DNA of 6,475 bases from Anaerolineales bacterium (GTDB lineage Bacteria; Chloroflexota; Anaerolineae; Anaerolineales; E44-bin32), in assembly GCA_030673085.1 (NCBI GenBank), contig DAOVFE010000104.1:1-6475 (forward strand). Reading direction: 5' to 3'. The translations under genes and the position numbers were made by a program. This document shows positions 1 through 6,188 of the stretch, one piece after another. Under the pieces are notes generated by a model. That model was given only the letters and a program-made list of their open reading frames with translations. It searched no databases and was not told where the DNA came from. Numbering within the stretch: position 1 is the first letter of the stretch; each line of letters opens with the position of its first letter.

Positions 1-142
1 AGTATGCCCGGAGAAGACGGATAGAATGACCATTATGAGTCAGATCAATTTTTATCATCTTTGTAGAACTCCCGCTAATACGATTCGCCGATTGCACCAC
101 AAATATCAATTCATACTGGTCAAAAACAGGTTTTTTGATAGA

Positions 143-179
143 GGCCGAGAAGGCGCTGAAAGACAAGCGAATCTCGGCC
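143..179. repeat. Inverted repeat, two-part hairpin
   Basis: GGCCGAGA (143-150) pairs perfectly with TCTCGGCC (172-179). After a small internal loop, CGCT (154-157) pairs with AGCG (166-169), leaving an 8-base loop. The 12 base pairs would form a stable RNA hairpin. The downstream sequence on the + strand is AT-rich (ATATTATTTAAAT) but has no clean T-run. The T-run at 131-136 lies on the wrong side, and the opposite strand has no T-run after the stem either. It could be an imperfect terminator for an upstream gene, a leader structure, or a protein-binding site. The pairing is seen directly; the role is unknown. Confidence 0.55.
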
Positions 180-233
180 ATATTATTTAAATAGAAGGCA
201 AATCTGCAGGATGCTCACATCAGGTAATTATGG

Positions 234-260
234 TTGATGGCAAGAGGACTTGAATAAAAT
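234..260 (+). promoter_or_regulatory. Weak candidate promoter for the deaminase gene
   Basis: TTGATG (234-239) and TAAAAT (255-260) resemble the -35 and -10 boxes of the housekeeping sigma factor, matching 4 of 6 and 5 of 6 positions. The spacing is 15 bases, shorter than the preferred 17. Transcription would start near 267, giving a leader of about 75 bases before the ATG at 344. Such matches are common by chance in AT-rich DNA. Confidence 0.22.
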
Positions 261-343
261 TTAGTAGCGGATCCTCGAAGGAGACGCAATCTGATATTCA
301 GAGCAGCTAGGCTCAATAAAAGTCGATCTCAAGGAGTTGTTTC

Positions 344-2134
344 ATGAATAACGCAAAGGCCTGGCAAGAGATCTCTCAGGGCCTGGTTGAGGTAGCCATG
401 GGGCGGAAGCCGGCAGATATCGTAATCGCCAGCGGCCGGTGGATCTGCGTTCAATCGGGCGAAATTATCGACGGCACGGATATAGCCATTAGAGGAGATC
501 GAATCGCTTATGTGGGCTCGAATGCCAGCCATACGATAGGCGAAAAAACCACCGTCATCCAGGCTGAAGGCCGGTATCTGATACCCGGCTTGTTGGATGG
601 CCACATGCATGTCGAGTCCGGCATGCTGACAGTAACTGAATTTGTGCGCGCGGTTCTTCCGCATGGAACTACAGGCATGTTTATTGATCCGCATGAGATA
701 GCAAATGTATTCGGGCTTAAAGGCGTGCGGATGATGGTGGATGAAGCGGCAATTCAGCCAATTCATATCTGGGTGCAGATGCCATCTTGTGTACCTTCGG
801 CGCCTGGGCTTGAGACATCGGGAGCTGAGCTTGGTCCTCAAGATATAGCCGAGGCGATGCGCTGGCCCGGGATTATTGGCCTGGGCGAAGTGATGAACTT
901 TCCCGGTGTATTCTCGGGTGATACAAAGATGCATGCTGAAATGGCGGAAACCCGAGCTGCCGGAAAAGTAATTGGCGGACACTATGCGTCGCCGGATCTT
1001 GGCCTTCCATTCCATGGATACGTTGCTGGGGGGCCAGATGACGATCACGAAGGAACTCGCCTGGAGGATGCTATTGCGCGGGTACGCCAAGGCATGAAAC
1101 CGATGCTGCGGTTTGGCTCGGCATGGCATGATGTTGCAACTCAGATTAAGGCTATAACCGAGCTGGGCATGGATCCGCGCCGCTTTATTCTTGTCACCGA
1201 TGACAGCCATTCACATACGCTGGTCCATGATGGTCATATGGATCGTGTGTTGCGGCATGCCATCCGGCAGGGTTTGCCGCCAATGCGTGCAATTCAAATG
1301 GCCACACTCAATACCGCCGAGCATTTCGGTGTTACGCGGGATTTAGGGATGATCGCTCCAGGGCGCTACGCCGATATTCTTTTAGCCAGTAATTTGCCTG
1401 AGATGGCGATTGATATGGTGATCGCCCGTGGCCGCGTGGCTGCCGAAAAAGGCAAGCTGCTTATTGATCTGCCAGAATTCGAGTATCCATCGGAGGTTTT
1501 AGGTTCTGTGCACCTTGGTCATAAAGTGGAAGTGGAAGATTTTGTGATTCACTCTCCGGATGGAGAGACTGTTGAGGCGCATGTAATTGGCGTGATTGAG
1601 AATCAGGCGCCGACACGACATTTAAAATTCTTGGTAAAGCCGGAAAAAGGCAAAATTCTGGTGGATATAGCGCGTGACCTGGTGAAGGTAGCGCTAGTAG
1701 AGCGGCATCGCGCCACGGGAGAAGTAAAGGTTGGCCTGGTTCATGGATTTGGCTTGAAAGCTCCTTGCGCATTTGCCACAACTGTAGCGCACGACGCCCA
1801 TCAGATGATTGTTGTCGGTACGGATGAGGCCAGCATGGCGATTGCCGCTAATGAGCTGGCGAGGGTCGGCGGCGGCCAGGTTGTCGTCAGAGAAAGCAAG
1901 GTGATGGCTATTGTCGAGCTGCCGATTGGCGGCTTGATGTCGAATGAGCGAGCTCCAATTGTGGCTCAAAAGGCCCAGCAGGTTCTGGAAGCGCTGCGCG
2001 TTTGTGGCTGTGCGCTGAACAATGCCAACATGCAGCTAAGCCTTTTGGCGCTGGTTGTTATCCCGGAGTTGCGGATATCGGATAAGGGGCTAGTCGATGT
2101 CAACCAGCTTAAGGTGATCCCACTGGCCGAATAA
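344..2134 (+). CDS. ade: Adenine deaminase family amidohydrolase
   Basis: A 596-residue protein, the usual length for adenine deaminases of the AdeC type, which hydrolyse adenine to hypoxanthine and ammonia in the cytoplasm. The start is fixed by AAGGAG at 331-336, seven bases before ATG. Visible signatures are the HxH metal motif in DGHMHVES (85-92), the LPHGTT and DPHEIANVFG segments (105-124), a GLGEVMNFPGV stretch with the probable metal-bridging Glu182, His213, the DDHE motif (233-236) and the TDD motif (285-287). MATLNTAEHFG follows at 319-329. The C-terminal domain keeps the family's AHDAHQMIVVGTDE, LPIGGLMS and GLVDV stretches. The active-site surroundings differ from classical Ade: GGHYASPD replaces the usual DGHAPGLSG, and TDDSHS replaces TDDRHP. 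Adenine is therefore the best guess, but another aminopurine or cyclic amide is possible. It is followed 60 bases later by the GntR gene. Confidence 0.88.
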   Translation: MNNAKAWQEISQGLVEVAMGRKPADIVIASGRWICVQSGEIIDGTDIAIRGDRIAYVGSNASHTIGEKTTVIQAEGRYLIPGLLDGHMHVESGMLTVTEFVRAVLPHGTTGMFIDPHEIANVFGLKGVRMMVDEAAIQPIHIWVQMPSCVPSAPGLETSGAELGPQDIAEAMRWPGIIGLGEVMNFPGVFSGDTKMHAEMAETRAAGKVIGGHYASPDLGLPFHGYVAGGPDDDHEGTRLEDAIARVRQGMKPMLRFGSAWHDVATQIKAITELGMDPRRFILVTDDSHSHTLVHDGHMDRVLRHAIRQGLPPMRAIQMATLNTAEHFGVTRDLGMIAPGRYADILLASNLPEMAIDMVIARGRVAAEKGKLLIDLPEFEYPSEVLGSVHLGHKVEVEDFVIHSPDGETVEAHVIGVIENQAPTRHLKFLVKPEKGKILVDIARDLVKVALVERHRATGEVKVGLVHGFGLKAPCAFATTVAHDAHQMIVVGTDEASMAIAANELARVGGGQVVVRESKVMAIVELPIGGLMSNERAPIVAQKAQQVLEALRVCGCALNNANMQLSLLALVVIPELRISDKGLVDVNQLKVIPLAE

Positions 2135-2194
2135 GAAACTTTCTGGCCGGGATCATTGCATGCGAAATGAACGCCGAGGAGATCAGGCAAGATT

Positions 2195-2947
2195 ATGGTT
2201 AAGGATAATAAACGCCGGTCAAGCCATCGCAAACCACTTTACCGACAAACAGAGGATGCTTTAGCAAAGATACTGACGGATATGACTCCTGGCGAATTTT
2301 TACCTTCGGAGCCAGCGCTGGCTAAAAAGCTAGGGGTATCGCGGGCGACTTTGCGAGAGGCCATGCGTTCATTTGAAGAGCGGGGTTTGATCATCCGCCG
2401 GCAAGGGGTGGGCACGTACGTTACATCACCACCGCAAGTAATCGATGCCGGATTAGAAGTCTTGGAGAGCATCGAGACGATGGCTGAGCGTATAGGGCTT
2501 AAAGTGGACATGGGCGCATTAGTAATTAATGAGCGGGAGCCCTATATTGATGAATCTACACTTTTAGAGATATCTACTCAAAAACCGGTGCTTGAGATAT
2601 CGCGGGTGATCAATGCTGATAAGCGTCCGGTTGCTTTTCTGATCGATGTTGTTCCCAAGGATATATTTCCCGAGGAGGCTCTGAAGAATGGATTTCGAGG
2701 TTCTGTACTCGATTTACTGCTTCAACGGGGTGTAGTTGATCTTGATCTTTCACGAACGGAGATTACCGCGGTTTCAGTGCAACCGGATGTTGCTCGTCAT
2801 ATGAAGATCCAGCGTGGTGATGTGTTGCTGCATTTTGAGGCATACCTATATACTCGAGATGGACGAGCAATAGATCATTCACAAAGCTACTTCCTGCCGG
2901 GCACATTTCGTTTCCATGTAATGCGCCGTGTAGGTGGCTGTAGTTGA
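2195..2947 (+). CDS. GntR family transcriptional regulator with UTRA ligand domain (HutC type)
   Basis: A 250-residue cytoplasmic DNA-binding regulator. Residues about 15-77 form the GntR winged helix-turn-helix, with the characteristic LPSEPALAKKLGVSRATLRE stretch (36-55) followed by the wing GVGTYVT (71-77). Residues about 100-243 look like a UTRA effector-binding domain of the HutC subfamily: a PVLEISRVINADKRPVA strand pair, IDVVPKDIFPE, and a C-terminal DHSQSYFLPGTFRFHV segment. Members usually act as repressors released by a small molecule from the pathway they control. The ATG has only a distant Shine-Dalgarno (GAGGAG, 2176-2181, 13 bases away), suggesting modest translation. Its place between the deaminase and the transcarbamylase genes makes it the likely local regulator. 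The effector, perhaps a purine or ureido compound, cannot be told from sequence. Confidence 0.9.
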   Translation: MVKDNKRRSSHRKPLYRQTEDALAKILTDMTPGEFLPSEPALAKKLGVSRATLREAMRSFEERGLIIRRQGVGTYVTSPPQVIDAGLEVLESIETMAERIGLKVDMGALVINEREPYIDESTLLEISTQKPVLEISRVINADKRPVAFLIDVVPKDIFPEEALKNGFRGSVLDLLLQRGVVDLDLSRTEITAVSVQPDVARHMKIQRGDVLLHFEAYLYTRDGRAIDHSQSYFLPGTFRFHVMRRVGGCS

Positions 2948-2974
2948 ATATTGGGAGGTGTATGAAAGCGAGAA

Positions 2975-3003
2975 TTGCGAACTAGATAAGGGCAATATAT
3001 TAT
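2975..3003 (+). promoter_or_regulatory. Candidate promoter for the transcarbamylase operon
   Basis: TTGCGA (2975-2980) and TATTAT (2998-3003) are 17 bases apart, the ideal spacing, and match the housekeeping -35 and -10 consensus at 4 of 6 and 5 of 6 positions. Transcription would begin near 3010, just ahead of the ribosome binding site AAAGGAG at 3015-3021 of the next gene, leaving a leader of about 20 bases. The -10 region overlaps the perfect palindrome AATATATT (2994-3001), a possible though unproven regulator contact. This is pattern matching only. Confidence 0.4.
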
Positions 3004-3029
3004 GATGAATTTATAAAGGAGATACTTCA

Positions 3030-3980
3030 ATGCGCAGTTTTGCAGGACGAGACATTCTCTCGCTAAAAGGGTTCGAACGAAACGAATATTTCCGCCTTTT
3101 TGAGATTTGCGATCTGCTGGCGCCAATTGCCCGCAATCGAAAGAACACCGATCTTCTTAAAGATAAGACCCTGGTAACGGCTTTCTACCAGCCAAGCACT
3201 CGCACTCGCCTGGCGACGGAAGCTGCTATGCACAGGTTGGGTGGGCAGGTAAATGGCTTTGCCGATGCGAAGATGACTCGTGCAGGCGATTTTTATCAGG
3301 AATCCATCAAGGATACCGTGCACATGCTTGAGTTTTACGGCGATGTAATCGCTATGCGCCATTTTCAGCAGGGCGCGCCGGCTGAAGCAGCCAAATGGGC
3401 CAGCGTGCCGATTATTAACTGCGGCGACGGCTGGGGTGAGCACCCAACCCAAGTGCTGACGGATATGTATACGATCTGGAAACAAATGGGGACGCTGGAC
3501 GGTTTGAATTTCGTGTTGATTGGCGATATGCGAATGCGCACAATGCACTCGATAAGCTACGCCATGACCCAGTTTGACATCAATGCGACTTATATATCAC
3601 CACCGGAGATGTCCCTGACGCCGGAATTTAAAGTGGAGTTGGATGCTCTTAACCTGAATTACCATGAGGTTGAGCATATAGATAAGGCGATTGGAGATGC
3701 CGATGTAATCTACATGGAGCCGGTAGTTCAGCCGGATTACACCAAGGCCCGGGATGAACGTAAAGGTGATGTGGGCCTGACTCCCTCCAATTACCAGGTC
3801 ACTAATAAAGTAATGAAGAAAGCGAAGCAGAGTTCGATCGTTCTCCATTCGCTGCCACGTATGGACGAACTGCTTCCGGAGGTTGACTTCACACGGCACG
3901 CCCGCTACTGGGAAGAGGCTTTTAACGGCGTCGTAATGAGGATGGCGCTATTAGCTTCTATCTTGGGGAAGATGGAATAG
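3030..3980 (+). CDS. Aspartate-carbamoyltransferase-like transcarbamylase of uncertain substrate
   Basis: A 316-residue member of the aspartate/ornithine carbamoyltransferase family. The start follows AAAGGAG (3015-3021) at an 8-base distance. The carbamoyl-phosphate side is intact: STRTR at 56-60, RH at 110-111, HPTQ at 138-141 within GDGWGEHPTQVLTD, and RTMHS at 170-174, where biosynthetic ATCases carry a substrate-binding Arg. The C-terminus (HSLPRMDE at 273-280, then YWEEAFNGVVMRMALL) is ATCase-like rather than OTCase-like. The second-substrate side differs. The ATCase segment normally reading about YMTRVQKER is here YMEPVVQPDY (228-237), so the Arg that binds the aspartate side chain appears missing. 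By my hand alignment the Lys of the neighbouring-subunit loop (E. coli Lys84) is also replaced. No regulatory pyrI or other pyrimidine gene is nearby. I infer a catabolic transcarbamylase that makes carbamoyl phosphate for the downstream kinase. Confidence 0.82.
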   Translation: MRSFAGRDILSLKGFERNEYFRLFEICDLLAPIARNRKNTDLLKDKTLVTAFYQPSTRTRLATEAAMHRLGGQVNGFADAKMTRAGDFYQESIKDTVHMLEFYGDVIAMRHFQQGAPAEAAKWASVPIINCGDGWGEHPTQVLTDMYTIWKQMGTLDGLNFVLIGDMRMRTMHSISYAMTQFDINATYISPPEMSLTPEFKVELDALNLNYHEVEHIDKAIGDADVIYMEPVVQPDYTKARDERKGDVGLTPSNYQVTNKVMKKAKQSSIVLHSLPRMDELLPEVDFTRHARYWEEAFNGVVMRMALLASILGKME

Positions 3981-4035
3981 CCATCGGACAAATCGGCGGC
4001 ATTGGATTCGGCACAGGTAGTCTGAACTGCTTGAT

Positions 4036-4069
4036 TGGTATGCTTTAGATACCATTAGCGAGACTAATG
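4036..4069. repeat. Two overlapping inverted repeats between the transcarbamylase genes
   Basis: TGGTAT (4036-4041) pairs with ATACCA (4049-4054) around a 7-base loop, and CATTAG (4053-4058) pairs with CTAATG (4064-4069) around a 5-base loop. Both stems are perfect 6-base pairs. They share CA at 4053-4054, so the complete forms exclude each other. Neither is followed by a T-run, so this is not a standard terminator. The elements sit in a 154-base gap (3981-4134), unusually long for genes expected to be co-transcribed. They could be RNA processing or stability elements, or a dyad bound by a regulator. Confidence 0.4.
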
Positions 4070-4134
4070 ATGCTTATCGGAATGCCTTTGTTGTGCAGGT
4101 AAAAATTTAGATATTGAAGAAAGAGTGAGAAAAG

Positions 4135-5115
4135 ATGCAGACAAATCTTCGTGGACGTAGTTTGATAAGCGATCTTGATTTCAGCAAAGAGGAAGTTGAG
4201 ACGGTGTTGGACCTGGCTTGGGATCTCAAGATGAAGCGCGCCATGGGCCTTCCTCATGCCTATCTGCGTGACAAGACGCTGGGGATGTTATTCTTCTTCA
4301 GCAGCACGCGAACCCGCTGTTCCTTTGAATCCGGAATGGCCCAGCTTGGGGGCCACGCGGCTTTCATCGATTCAAAAGTCACCCAGATATCTCATGGCGA
4401 TACTGAAAAGGAAATCGGTGCAATTCTCGGGCGCTACTTTGACGGCATTGCTATTCGGCACTGCACATGGGCCGTCGGAAACCGTTATCTAAATCTGGTA
4501 CACGAGACCTCCAGAGCGCCGGTTTTAAACATGCAATGCGATGACTACCATCCGCACCAGTGCCTGGCCGACTTGATGACTATTATGGAAAAGAAAGGTC
4601 GGGATTTGTGCCATAAGAAGATGGTAGTTTCGTGGGCCTATGCAGAGACCTATCGAAAGCCAAATTCGGTGGCCAATTCTCTGATCCTGCAAATGCCGCG
4701 TTTTGGGTTGGATATAACCCTAGCCCATCCGCCAGAATTCAAACTCAAGCCGGAGATGATCGATGAGGGAAAGGCGCTGGCGAAGAAATATGGTGGCAGC
4801 TTCGAGATGACCGATAATATGGAAGAGGCGTTCAAGGACGCTGATATTGTCTATGCCAAATCCTGGGGTCCGATGCTTACCACCAGCAACGATGAAGAAG
4901 GCGCCGCAATCACTAAGAAATACAGTTCCTGGATTGCCGATGAGCGCAAGATGGCGTTGGCCAAGCCGGATGCAATTTACATGCACCCACTGCCGGCCGA
5001 GCGCAATGTTGAAGTGACCGATGGTGTGATCGACGGTCCCCATAGCGTCGTTTTCGATCAGGCAGAGAATCGCCTGCACGCGCAAAAGGCTGTTATGGCT
5101 CTGACCATGTGCTGA
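4135..5115 (+). CDS. ygeW: Knotted YgeW-like carbamoyltransferase (ornithine carbamoyltransferase superfamily)
   Basis: A 326-residue transcarbamylase distinct from its upstream neighbour. STRTR (57-61), RH (108-109) and HPHQ (139-142) mark the carbamoyl-phosphate site; the third residue of the last motif is His where Thr or Cys is usual. The segment WAYAETYRKPNSVANS (167-182), followed by RFGLDITLAHP, then MEEAFKDADIVYAKSWGPM (229-247), closely resembles E. coli YgeW and N-acetylornithine transcarbamylases, whose loop in this region forms a knot. The ornithine-binding SMG motif of true OTCases is absent; KSWGPM stands in its place. HPLP (284-287) replaces the HCLP of OTCase and YgeW, and the C-terminus is OTCase-like (AENRLHAQ, 310-317). 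E. coli YgeW lies in a purine-catabolism region and has no firmly assigned substrate that I can state. The ribosome binding site is weak (GAGTGAG, 4123-4129). The stop lies 21 bases before the kinase ATG, which indicates one operon. Confidence 0.82.
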   Translation: MQTNLRGRSLISDLDFSKEEVETVLDLAWDLKMKRAMGLPHAYLRDKTLGMLFFFSSTRTRCSFESGMAQLGGHAAFIDSKVTQISHGDTEKEIGAILGRYFDGIAIRHCTWAVGNRYLNLVHETSRAPVLNMQCDDYHPHQCLADLMTIMEKKGRDLCHKKMVVSWAYAETYRKPNSVANSLILQMPRFGLDITLAHPPEFKLKPEMIDEGKALAKKYGGSFEMTDNMEEAFKDADIVYAKSWGPMLTTSNDEEGAAITKKYSSWIADERKMALAKPDAIYMHPLPAERNVEVTDGVIDGPHSVVFDQAENRLHAQKAVMALTMC

Positions 5116-5123
5116 TTTTTGCT

Positions 5124-5130
5124 AAGGAGA
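5124..5130 (+). promoter_or_regulatory. Ribosome binding site fixing the carbamate kinase start
   Basis: AAGGAGA lies six bases upstream of ATG 5137. An in-frame TTG at 5119 would extend the protein by six residues, but the Shine-Dalgarno would then fall inside the coding sequence, so ATG 5137 is preferred. The family's N-terminal strand also begins right after this Met. Confidence 0.85.
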
Positions 5131-5136
5131 ATAGGT

Positions 5137-6084
5137 ATGACAACAAAGAAGGTTGCAGTTATTGCGGTTGGCGGGAACTCCCTGATTAAGGACAAGGAAC
5201 ACAAGGCCATTCCGGATCAATATGTGGCAGCCGCCGAGACAATCTCGCATATTATTGATATGATCGAGCAGGGTTGGGATGTAGTAGTCTCACACGGAAA
5301 TGGCCCTCAGGTAGGGTTCATCCTGCGACGGGCTGAGCTTGCGATTCATGAGCTTCATCCCGTTCCGCTGGATTATTGTGGCGCAGATACGCAGGGGGCG
5401 ATCGGCTATATGTTCCAGCAGGCCGCCTATAACGAGTTTCTCAAGCGCGGAATGAAGAAGCAAGCTGCTACAATAATTACACAAACTCTGGTCGACAAGA
5501 ACGACACCGCTTTCCAAAACCCGAGCAAACCGATCGGGTCTTTCATGGAGGAGTCGGATGCGCGCCGGCATAAAGCGGAAGATGGTTGGGCGGTCGTGGA
5601 GGATGCCGGCCGCGGATGGCGTCGTGTGGTGCCCTCGCCGATACCCCAGCGAATCATCGAGGCGGATGTAATCAATGACCTTATTCAGCAAAGTTATATG
5701 GTAATCAGCGTGGGCGGAGGCGGAATTCCGGTGATTGAGCGGGAAGATGGATCATTGGCCGGCGTCGAAGCCGTGATCGATAAGGACTTCAGTTCAGCCG
5801 TCCTGGCCAATAGTATTCAAGCCGATCTATTCCTGATCTCGACTGCAATTGAAAAAGTTGCCTTGAATTTCAACAAGCCCAACCAGAAATGGCTGGACGA
5901 GATAACGGTGGCAAAGGCGAAGCAGTATCTTGCTGAAGGTCATTTTGCCAAGGGGAGCATGGAACCGAAAATAAAAGCCATCATCAGTTTCTTAGAAAAA
6001 GGCGGAAAAGAAGCCATTATCACAACGCCAGAAAATATTGGTAGAGCGTTGGCTGGCGAAACCGGGACGCGAGTCGTTCCGTAA
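5137..6084 (+). CDS. arcC: Carbamate kinase
   Basis: A 315-residue, full-length carbamate kinase of the amino acid kinase fold. It transfers phosphate from carbamoyl phosphate to ADP, giving ATP and carbamate, which breaks down to ammonia and carbon dioxide. Motifs in order: VGGNSL (11-16), SHGNGPQVG (52-60), PLDYCGADTQGAIGY (77-91), RRVVPSPIP (162-170), the nucleotide/phosphate loop SVGGGGIPV (191-199), AVIDKD (212-217) and GSMEPKI (273-279), all as expected for an active enzyme. The 21-base gap after the YgeW-like gene, with the ribosome binding site inside it, points to co-transcription. In the arginine deiminase pathway this enzyme accompanies arcA and arcB. Here no arginine deiminase is visible and its partners are two unusual transcarbamylases, so the carbamoyl phosphate probably comes from ureido compounds. 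It is the ATP-yielding step of the cluster. Confidence 0.95.
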   Translation: MTTKKVAVIAVGGNSLIKDKEHKAIPDQYVAAAETISHIIDMIEQGWDVVVSHGNGPQVGFILRRAELAIHELHPVPLDYCGADTQGAIGYMFQQAAYNEFLKRGMKKQAATIITQTLVDKNDTAFQNPSKPIGSFMEESDARRHKAEDGWAVVEDAGRGWRRVVPSPIPQRIIEADVINDLIQQSYMVISVGGGGIPVIEREDGSLAGVEAVIDKDFSSAVLANSIQADLFLISTAIEKVALNFNKPNQKWLDEITVAKAKQYLAEGHFAKGSMEPKIKAIISFLEKGGKEAIITTPENIGRALAGETGTRVVP

Positions 6085-6120
6085 GTGCATCAACGAGGGA
6101 GGAGGTGGTTTTCCAGTAAA

Positions 6121-6186
6121 ATGGCACAAGAAGCAATTTGGGTTCGAATTAATAATACTCGTAGTTTCCTGCTAAGGAGGAGTTAA
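6121..6186 (+). CDS. Possible 21-residue leader ORF ahead of the lipoprotein gene
   Basis: ATG 6121 opens a 21-codon frame ending at TAA 6184-6186, only two bases before the lipoprotein ATG at 6189. A very strong Shine-Dalgarno (GGGAGGAGGTGG, 6097-6108) precedes it, although the 12-13 base spacing is long. The peptide starts MAQEAIWVRINN and ends in a basic LLRRS. The ribosome binding site of the lipoprotein lies inside its last codons, so translating it could open or block that site (translational coupling). It has no recognisable domain or signal peptide and could be chance. Confidence 0.28.
   Translation: MAQEAIWVRINNTRSFLLRRS
6174..6180 (+). promoter_or_regulatory. Ribosome binding site of the lipoprotein gene
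   Basis: AAGGAGG, a near-perfect complement to the 16S rRNA tail, ends eight bases before ATG 6189. It supports that start and predicts strong translation, as expected for an abundant substrate-binding lipoprotein. Confidence 0.85.
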
Positions 6187-6188
6187 AG

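Larger units (their letters stand above)
1..343. other. Leading intergenic stretch without a supported gene
   Basis: I see no convincing coding region here. One + strand frame is open from the left edge to a TAA at 188-190 (about 62 codons). Its basic, composition-driven translation matches no family I recognise, and it runs through the inverted repeat at 143-179. The other two + frames stop at 22-24 and 27-29, so at most the last few codons of an upstream gene could be present. The stretch holds the hairpin at 143-179, a weak promoter-like sequence near 234-260, an isolated Shine-Dalgarno-like AAGGAGA at 278-284 with no ATG behind it, and the real ribosome binding site of the deaminase gene at 331-336. 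I saw no purine riboswitch core by eye. Confidence 0.5.

Noticed and set aside
2..190. Open + frame at the left edge as the tail of an upstream gene
   Set aside because: Its translation is basic and unlike any family I know, it crosses a perfect inverted repeat, and 62 open codons at an edge can occur by chance.
1..343. Purine riboswitch in the leader of the deaminase gene
   Set aside because: I could not find the conserved aptamer loops or a closing P1 stem by eye; a covariance-model search would be decisive.
329..1210. Long minus-strand open frame of 293 codons opposite the deaminase gene
   Set aside because: It lies wholly antisense to a clearly conserved enzyme, has no family resemblance, and its residue mix (rich in His, Arg, Cys, Ser) is that of a shadow frame.
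3981..4134. Rho-independent terminator between the transcarbamylase genes
   Set aside because: The stems are short and AT-rich and have no following T-run.
3030..5115. The two transcarbamylases as a recent tandem duplication
   Set aside because: They belong to different subfamilies (ATCase-like versus YgeW/OTCase-like), with different substrate-side motifs and C-termini, so recent duplication is not supported.
5119..5136. TTG start extending carbamate kinase by six residues
   Set aside because: The Shine-Dalgarno AAGGAGA lies inside this extension and is correctly spaced for ATG 5137, where the family's N-terminus begins.
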